DNA from: Tepidiforma bonchosmolovskayae
GTDB taxonomy: Bacteria > Chloroflexota > Dehalococcoidia > Tepidiformales > Tepidiformaceae
Direction of reading: 5' to 3'
Length of the DNA: 64,000 nucleotides
NCBI RefSeq assembly: GCF_008838325.1
Contig: NZ_CP042829.1
Span: 2,356,001-2,420,000, forward strand
Shown piece by piece: positions 63,323 to 64,000 of this stretch; positions within the stretch are counted from its first letter, which is position 1; each line of letters starts with the position of its first letter. The notes beneath the pieces are model-generated. The model saw only the letters and a list, made by a program, of their open reading frames with translations, was not told the origin of the DNA and did not search any database. A program made the position numbers and the translations under genes.

Positions 63323-63634
63323 ATGAGGAGCAACGTCGTGACCGACCCAGAGGAAGCTGTCAAGCAGGCATCCGCTCACCTCTACGAGGCCCTGACGCAC
63401 CACTACGGGCCGCTCGACCTGGCCGCTCACCAGCCGATCGTCCGCGCCATCTCGGAGTACGGCCAGCGCTGCCGCGAGCATGATGAGGCCGGCCAGGAGA
63501 TTGCGAGCCGCCACGTTTACGAGGCCCTGACCCATCACTTCGGGCCGCGCGACCTCGCCGCCAACGACCCCGTCGTGCGCGCCCTCGCCGAGTACGGCGA
63601 AGCCTGCCGGCGCGCCGGCGTCCGCAAGAGCTGA
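63323..63634 (+). CDS. Small protein with two internal repeats
   Basis: A 103-residue protein made of two similar halves: HLYEALTHHYGPLDLAAHQP and HVYEALTHHFGPRDLAANDP, each followed by a helix (ISEYGQRCRE and LAEYGEACRR). The duplication is clear, suggesting two helix-hairpin units or a pseudo-dimer. GGAGG lies about ten bases upstream of the ATG. The family is not recognised and nearby genes give no hint of function. Upstream, direct repeats TGTTTCG at 63261 and 63272 could be a regulatory site. Confidence 0.75.
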   Translation: MRSNVVTDPEEAVKQASAHLYEALTHHYGPLDLAAHQPIVRAISEYGQRCREHDEAGQEIASRHVYEALTHHFGPRDLAANDPVVRALAEYGEACRRAGVRKS

Positions 63635-63664
63635 CGCCGCTCGGCCGCAAGCCGCGCCGCGAAC

Positions 63665-63696
63665 AACGCCCGGCGGAAGACCTTCTGCCGGGCGTT
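63665..63696. terminator. Bidirectional terminator before glyS
   Basis: Arms AACGCCCGGC (63665-63674) and GCCGGGCGTT (63687-63696), with extra pairing GAAG/CTTC inside, lie between the small repeat protein and glyS, which end toward each other. Confidence 0.65.
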
Positions 63697-63725
63697 CTGC
63701 CGCTGCCCCAGGAGCCCGCAGCAGG

Positions 63726-64000
63726 CTAACAGCGCGGGACCCGCTCCTCGAGCGCGGCCACCAGCCCGCTGATCGGCACGCGCACCTGCTCCTGCGTGTC
63801 CCGGTCGCGAATGGTGACGCAGTCGTCACCCGGCTGGCCGTCTTCGCCCACGGTCTGGAAGTCGATCGTCACGCAGCAGGGCGTCCCGATCTCATCCTGC
63901 CGCCGGTACCGCCGCCCGATGCTCTGTGTCTCATCGTACTGGGTCATCCAGAGCGGCCGGAGCATGTCGTAGACCCGCCGGGCCGTCGGCCGAAGAGCGT
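63726..64000 (-). CDS. glyS: Glycyl-tRNA synthetase, C-terminal part
   Basis: The last 91 codons of a class II glycyl-tRNA synthetase; the 5' part lies beyond the right edge. [20 protein letters not shown] and [20 protein letters not shown] match the anticodon-binding domain and C-terminus of the single-chain (alpha2) type, which is the kind found in actinobacteria, archaea and Chloroflexota rather than the two-subunit enzyme. It charges tRNA-Gly with glycine. The stop at 63726 is normal for the family. Confidence 0.93.
   Translation of the reverse strand, partial: ALRPTARRVYDMLRPLWMTQYDETQSIGRRYRRQDEIGTPCCVTIDFQTVGEDGQPGDDCVTIRDRDTQEQVRVPISGLVAALEERVPRC

Overview
The window looks like a piece of a high-GC chromosome of a Chloroflexota-type bacterium, perhaps a Tepidiforma-like Dehalococcoidia. 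This is inferred from the gene mix: an F420-type LLM oxidoreductase, CaiB/BaiF CoA-transferases, an excalibur lipoprotein, a single-chain class II glycyl-tRNA synthetase, a CopC-CopD-cytochrome c fusion and few inserted repeats in the core. No rRNA is present, so the placement is tentative.

The chromosome occupies 1-12016 and 48884-64000. The left arm holds, on the minus strand, a copper/cytochrome cluster (CopC-like, CopC-CopD-cytochrome c, a DUF7064/7065-like protein, the start of a phosphotransferase) and an acyl-CoA dehydrogenase. On the plus strand it has an LLM oxidoreductase, a PhoD-like phosphatase and a DUF192 protein. A thiosulfate/sulfur-relay operon follows (YeeE/YedE transporter, TusA, rhodanese lipoprotein) and then tRNA-Met. 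The right arm has a metallophosphoesterase/DinB/methyltransferase operon, uppP, two overlapping SDR genes, a ferredoxin-thioredoxin reductase-like protein, GNAT and DinB proteins, a response regulator, a CAP lipoprotein-like protein, tRNA-Val, a 5'-3' exonuclease, an interrupted globin-coupled chemotaxis receptor, an O-antigen ligase-like protein and the end of glyS.

Between them lies a ~36.9 kb genomic island inserted in tRNA-Met. A 41-bp stretch of the 5' half of the tRNA is repeated at 11976-12016 and 48843-48883 with one mismatch, and a tyrosine integrase starts about 110 bp inside the left end. The island is a mosaic: (i) integrase plus a palindrome/GGCC-rich tail; (ii) a catabolic block (lactonase-like MBL hydrolase, two family III CoA-transferases, a GAF/Fis regulator, and a Baeyer-Villiger-type monooxygenase broken by one in-frame TAA); (iii) a compact three-gene defence operon related to DISARM (1727-aa helicase with zinc-binding region and nuclease-like tail, DrmD-like SNF2 helicase, 1352-aa adenine methylase); (iv) a replication/integration module (excisionase, primase-polymerase/helicase, TubC-like small protein, second integrase); (v) about 6.8 kb that is almost gene-free but contains an AT-rich tract, an extraordinary GGCC-dense palindrome field, three consecutive near-perfect hairpins, three 80-bp tandem repeats and an XRE regulator.

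The most interesting items are the DISARM-like operon with its helicase-zinc-nuclease architecture, the structured repeat field at 44.7-45.6 kb, and two otherwise intact genes interrupted by a TAA followed by the same AAC codon. All domain assignments were made by eye from sequence motifs; no database search was run.
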